64,000 nt of DNA from an uncultured Candidatus Entotheonella sp. (GTDB lineage: Bacteria; Tectomicrobia; Entotheonellia; Entotheonellales; Entotheonellaceae). Under the pieces are notes generated by a model. The model searched no databases and was not told the origin of the DNA. It was given only the letters and a program-made list of their open reading frames with translations. The number at the start of each line of letters is the position of its first letter. Positions within the stretch are counted from its first letter, which is position 1. The stretch spans positions 1,847,300 through 1,911,299 of the forward strand of contig OX639990.1 in NCBI GenBank assembly GCA_951828535.1, given 5' to 3'. This document shows positions 60,831 to 64,000 of this stretch, one piece after another. Both the position numbers and the translations under genes were made by a program.

Positions 60831-63140
60831 CTAAAGCAACCCAACGCGCCGCCGCCACCACCACTCGACGGCCAGAACGGTGAGAAGCACCAGGAAAAGC
60901 GGCAGGGATTCGCGCAAGCGCAGTCTGCTCTCTTCCAGCACGCGATAATCCGGCTCGCCGCCGAAGAACTGCGCCAGACTGGCGAGGGTGGGCCGGGCGC
61001 GGTCGTCCAGGGTAAAGAAGGTGCCGTCCGTGCGGTCGGCGATGTCGCGCAGCAGGTCGTGGTTCGGTGCGCCGTGATGGTTTTCGTTACCCGGACGTCG
61101 GACGGGCAGCAGCAACCGGTTGGCCTCGTGCGTTTTGTCCATAATCTGCGCCTGCACGTCGAGCTCGTACAACCCCTCCTCCTCGGCCCGGAAGCGATAG
61201 CGGTATTCACCCGGATTGCCGGTCGGCCGGTACGGCACGGCCATCTCCTGCCCCCTAGGGGTACGCAAAGTGGGGCGCAACACGGCCTCCGTAGCGGGGC
61301 GGTAATCGTCCTGCAGCACCTGGAACAGGCCGGTGACTTCGCTGCCGACGGGGAATTCGCGGGCGTCGGCCATGCTGCGGACCTGCTTCAGAACGGGGTC
61401 GTGGATGAGCCAGCGCACCATCTGGCGGACGAACTGCAGGTAGTACTGATTCGAGTCCATGCGGCCGGCCAGCTGAAAATTCCACTTCCAGGTGTAATCG
61501 CTCATCAGCGCCAGGGTACGGCCCTCGCCGACGGGTTGCATGGCCAGCAGTGGCGCCCCGGAGCCATCCTCGGAGGACTCGCCGGTCACGGCCAGGACGG
61601 TGGCGCCGGGCTTTGCCTTACCGACACGGTTGAGGGCATCGAGCTCCGGCATGGACTCCCAGATGCGCTCGTTTTCCTGGTCGTCCGACGACAGCCGCGT
61701 GATCGGATGCGTGCGGCCTTCCTCGGTCAGCATCATCTGGTGCGTGGCCTGCTGATAATCACGGCGCTCGCGGAGCAGGGAGACCGGCAGGATGGCCTCG
61801 ATGGGCGTGCCCAGGTAGCCGCCCTGCGAAAACGCCAGCGGCCCGCCGATCATCGCAAAGGCACCACCGTCCATGACGTAACGCGCCACGTTCTGCAAAT
61901 AGGTCACCGGGAAATAACGCCGCGAATCAAAGTTCTCGAAGATGATCAGGTCGAAGTTCCTCAGTTCCCGCGTAAACAGGCGCTCGGTGGGGAACGGGAT
62001 GAGGCTGAGCTGGCTCTCGGGCACGTTCACCACGTCGTTGGCAGTACGCAGGATGACGAACGACAGCAGGTCGATGCTGGGGTCGAGCTTGAGGGCCTGG
62101 CGCAGGAAGCGGTAATTCCAGGTGGGGCTGCCGCACACCAGCAGCACGCGGATTTTGTCGCGCACCACGGAGAGCGGGAAATCGACGCGGTTGTTATCGG
62201 TGAGCGCCTCGCCGAGCCGCGGGGCGATACTGACCGTATAGGCAAATTCGCCGATCACGTCCGGCTCCAAGGGGAAGGTCATTTGCTGCTCGGCGGCGTC
62301 CGACGCGACCAGCATGCGCTGCGTCGCCACCACGCGACCGTCGCGCTGCAAGACGACCGCCAGCGTTTCCTCGGCATAGCCCCAGACCTGAATGGTAGCG
62401 GTGACGTCCGCCGGATAATGCAGGAAGGTCAGCGACGGCGCCTGCACGTCAACGACGCGGATGTCCCGGTAGGTGTCCAGTTCACCGACCCCGACGGCCA
62501 CCACGGGCACGCCCGCCCGGCGCAGGTAGCCGAGGCCGGTGTCCGAGCCGTGATGCACGCCGTCGCTGAGCACCATGACGCCGACCGGCGGCGCGCTGCG
62601 GTTGTCGTCAAGCACGTGGGTAACGGCGCCGATCAAGTCCGTCCGCTGCCCGCCTGGCTGCACCTGCGGCAGGTCTTCACGCGGCAGCATCCGCACCGTG
62701 TCGTCGAACTGGTACAGCGCAATTTCATACCGCTCGGCCAGCTTGTCCAACGCCGAGCGCTGCTCATCGTGCAGATAATCGACCACCCCCTGCAGGCGCG
62801 TGGGCTCGCCGTCCGTGCTCAACCCCATGCTGCCGGAGGTATCCACCAGCACCGCCAATTGCGGCAGAATCATCATCACCTTCTGGATCAACAGGGCGGG
62901 GTTAAGCAGCATGCCCAGAACCACCGCGTAGGCCCCGAATCGCAGCGCCGTCAGCCCCAACCGCGCGCGCCTCGAGGTGCGCGGCCCCAGGTCGAGCCAC
63001 TGCCGCACCAGCAACGCCAGGAAGGCCAGCGCAATGACGAGCACCACCACGACGGGAAACGTCGCCTCCCACGTCAAACTGCTCCTGAATGTTCCTGCCT
63101 GGGTATTCCACAGCAACGGAGAAAAGGGCCACAAGGTCAT
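60831..63140 (-). CDS. VWA-domain membrane protein with glutamine-amidotransferase-like region
   Basis: A 769-residue inner-membrane protein. Two transmembrane helices near residues 27-48 and 65-83 precede a von Willebrand A domain with a MIDAS motif (Val-Leu-Val-Asp-Thr-Ser-Gly-Ser-Met) at about residue 97 and Leu-Ser-Asp-Gly later. A central region (about 325-480) resembles a class I amidotransferase fold without a clear catalytic triad. One more helix lies at the C-terminus (Leu-Phe-Leu-Val-Leu-Leu-Thr-Val-Leu-Ala). Such proteins are partners of MoxR ATPases, DUF58 and DUF4159 proteins. The DUF4159 gene lies next to it; moxR and DUF58 would be beyond the window. Its job is unknown. Confidence 0.83.
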   Translation of the reverse strand: MTLWPFSPLLWNTQAGTFRSSLTWEATFPVVVVLVIALAFLALLVRQWLDLGPRTSRRARLGLTALRFGAYAVVLGMLLNPALLIQKVMMILPQLAVLVDTSGSMGLSTDGEPTRLQGVVDYLHDEQRSALDKLAERYEIALYQFDDTVRMLPREDLPQVQPGGQRTDLIGAVTHVLDDNRSAPPVGVMVLSDGVHHGSDTGLGYLRRAGVPVVAVGVGELDTYRDIRVVDVQAPSLTFLHYPADVTATIQVWGYAEETLAVVLQRDGRVVATQRMLVASDAAEQQMTFPLEPDVIGEFAYTVSIAPRLGEALTDNNRVDFPLSVVRDKIRVLLVCGSPTWNYRFLRQALKLDPSIDLLSFVILRTANDVVNVPESQLSLIPFPTERLFTRELRNFDLIIFENFDSRRYFPVTYLQNVARYVMDGGAFAMIGGPLAFSQGGYLGTPIEAILPVSLLRERRDYQQATHQMMLTEEGRTHPITRLSSDDQENERIWESMPELDALNRVGKAKPGATVLAVTGESSEDGSGAPLLAMQPVGEGRTLALMSDYTWKWNFQLAGRMDSNQYYLQFVRQMVRWLIHDPVLKQVRSMADAREFPVGSEVTGLFQVLQDDYRPATEAVLRPTLRTPRGQEMAVPYRPTGNPGEYRYRFRAEEEGLYELDVQAQIMDKTHEANRLLLPVRRPGNENHHGAPNHDLLRDIADRTDGTFFTLDDRARPTLASLAQFFGGEPDYRVLEESRLRLRESLPLFLVLLTVLAVEWWWRRRVGLL

Positions 63141-63239
63141 TTGGAGTTTCTTACATTTGGGTTGGAGGAATAAAAGGAGCCGCTAGTTTACCGTCAAGGT
63201 GCGTATGACACAACCAGCACGGACACGGCAACAGGGGAA

Positions 63240-63285
63240 CCCTATTCCCTCGCCCCTGGCGGGAGAGGGTTGGGGTGAGGTGGAA
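63240..63285. repeat. Intergenic repeat of the CCCTCGCCC type
   Basis: The element contains CCCTCGCCCCTGGCGGGAG followed by AGGGTTGGGGTGAGG. The imperfect hairpin CCCTCGCCC/GGGAGAGGG is a repeat scattered through many proteobacterial genomes. It lies in the 287-base gap 63141-63427, which otherwise shows no gene. Confidence 0.6.
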
Positions 63286-63427
63286 AGTCCCGGATTACAA
63301 GCCGTCTTGATCCGAAAATGCTCCAGCGTGCCCCTACATGAGGCATGGCGTGAGCCAATTTGGAAGTTCTTGTACAAATGGAGCGCCAAAACAAGCCGAC
63401 ATCTGGAGGAGTGAGGGCAGCAGCGCC

Positions 63428-64000
63428 TCAGCCAAGCTTCCGGCGAATGAAGGGCAGGTGGATGAGGTCTTGTTTGTAGTTGACCGTGATGGCGTACATG
63501 ATGGCGTTGACACCGAGCTTGAAAGCTTGCAGGCGCTGGGATTCGCCGCCGGGGTGGCAGGCGGACACCCAGTTGCCGAGGTAATCGCGCTCCCAGGCGG
63601 CGCCGAGGCCGTTCTGGCAGTAGAGCAGCGGGGTGCGGTCGCCGATGTGCACGCCTTCGAGGTAGGGATTGACAATGCGCACGCCGCCCATGGTACGAAT
63701 AAGGTAGTAGGTTCGAAACACGGAATGATCGGGCGATAGGATTTTGAGCGCGCGGCCCGGGAACAGGCGGGCGATTTCGCGGCGCACGCTGGCGTCGAAG
63801 TCCTGCCCCTTGTTACCGCGTGCGTCGTCGATGAGCATTAAACCGCCGAAGCGCAGGTAGCGGCGCAGGATTTCCAACTCCTCGGTGTCGAAGGGCTCGA
63901 AAGCCTGCTCGCCGGTCATGTAGAGGAAGGGATGGGAAAACAGCGACGGATCGCGCGGGGTGAGGATGCGGCGCTCGTTTTGGGTCTCGACGCTGGTGCG
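63428..64000 (-). CDS. DUF4159-family protein, N-terminus cut by window edge
   Basis: The frame is open to the right edge (191 codons visible, stop at 63428). It reads Leu-Tyr-Met-Thr-Gly-Glu-Gln-Ala-Phe, Leu-Arg-Arg-Tyr-Leu-Arg-Phe-Gly-Gly-Leu-Met-Leu-Ile-Asp-Asp, and later His-Pro-Gly-Gly-Glu-Ser-Gln-Arg. These fit the C-terminal part of DUF4159 proteins, which sit beside VWA and MoxR genes. It precedes the VWA gene in the same direction with 287 bases between. A signal peptide, if any, is outside the window. Confidence 0.82.
   Translation of the reverse strand, partial: RTSVETQNERRILTPRDPSLFSHPFLYMTGEQAFEPFDTEELEILRRYLRFGGLMLIDDARGNKGQDFDASVRREIARLFPGRALKILSPDHSVFRTYYLIRTMGGVRIVNPYLEGVHIGDRTPLLYCQNGLGAAWERDYLGNWVSACHPGGESQRLQAFKLGVNAIMYAITVNYKQDLIHLPFIRRKLG

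Noticed and set aside
60666-63173. 835-codon open frame on the plus strand
   Set aside because: It mirrors the VWA gene on the other strand, has no recognisable domain and no Shine-Dalgarno; long antisense frames are common in GC-rich genes.

Overview
The window is a GC-rich chromosomal segment from a Gram-negative, diderm bacterium that makes lipid A. It carries lpxA, lpxB, lpxD, lpxI, lpxK, waaA, bamA, skp and lolCD. Most genes are on the minus strand. Several features are atypical of ordinary gammaproteobacteria: a full-length ClpC with a UVR linker, LpxI instead of LpxH, a zinc-ribbon bL32, a DRG-like GTPase with a TGS domain, a UGA-containing GrdB/PrdB-like selenoprotein gene, and an Ile/Ala tRNA pair that is not in an rRNA operon. 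Together they suggest a deltaproteobacterial, Tectomicrobia-like or related uncultured lineage. That placement is inference; no rRNA gene is present to settle it.

Layout. 1-3475: the 3' part of a peptide-type ABC substrate-binding protein, two interspersed repeats, and an acyl-CoA carboxylase carboxyltransferase. 3515-12418: a surface-glycan and LPS block with an AT-rich methyltransferase, a CDP-glycerol-type transferase, a GT9 heptosyltransferase, two GT-B glycosyltransferases, an inositol-phosphate-cytidylyltransferase-like enzyme, an LpxL-type acyltransferase, LpxK and a protoglobin. 12472-13515: a Gfo/Idh/MocA oxidoreductase, then a hairpin repeat. 13783-36840: about 23 kb of co-directional, tightly packed minus-strand genes. 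In transcription order they are yceD-like, rpmF, plsX, fabD, fabG, acpP, fabF, rnc, ftsY, prfB, lolC, lolD, clpC, bamA, skp, lpxD, fabZ, lpxA, a GnnA-like oxidoreductase, lpxI, lpxB, a DUF374 acyltransferase and waaA. A near-consensus sigma-70 promoter sits at the head. The run couples fatty-acid synthesis, protein targeting, lipoprotein export, outer-membrane assembly and lipid A synthesis. fabH is missing from its usual place.

37062-43401: pepA with its own promoter and a bidirectional terminator, then the selenoprotein gene with an AcoX-like kinase, the DRG-like GTPase, an RlmI-like methyltransferase and two tRNAs. 43436-58230: an accessory catabolic region with three CaiB/BaiF CoA-transferase genes (one a tandem double-length protein), a luciferase-like monooxygenase, an Ldh/MDH2-type dehydrogenase, mutY, a complete 2-oxoacid/acetoin dehydrogenase E1alpha-E1beta-E2 set, a TauD-like dioxygenase and a higBA module with a broken toxin. 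At 53586-53776 it also holds a compact orphan transcription unit: a promoter, a 17-nt anti-16S Shine-Dalgarno, an 11-codon ORF, a hairpin and a terminator. 58284-60260: glnBA behind a sigma-54-type promoter. 60412-64000: a small XRE regulator, a VWA membrane protein and a partial DUF4159 protein.

The most interesting signals are the in-frame UGA with a SECIS-like hairpin at 39205-39234, the orphan unit at 53586-53776, the prfB programmed frameshift, the duplicated peripheral-subunit-binding domain in E2, and the 23-kb envelope run.
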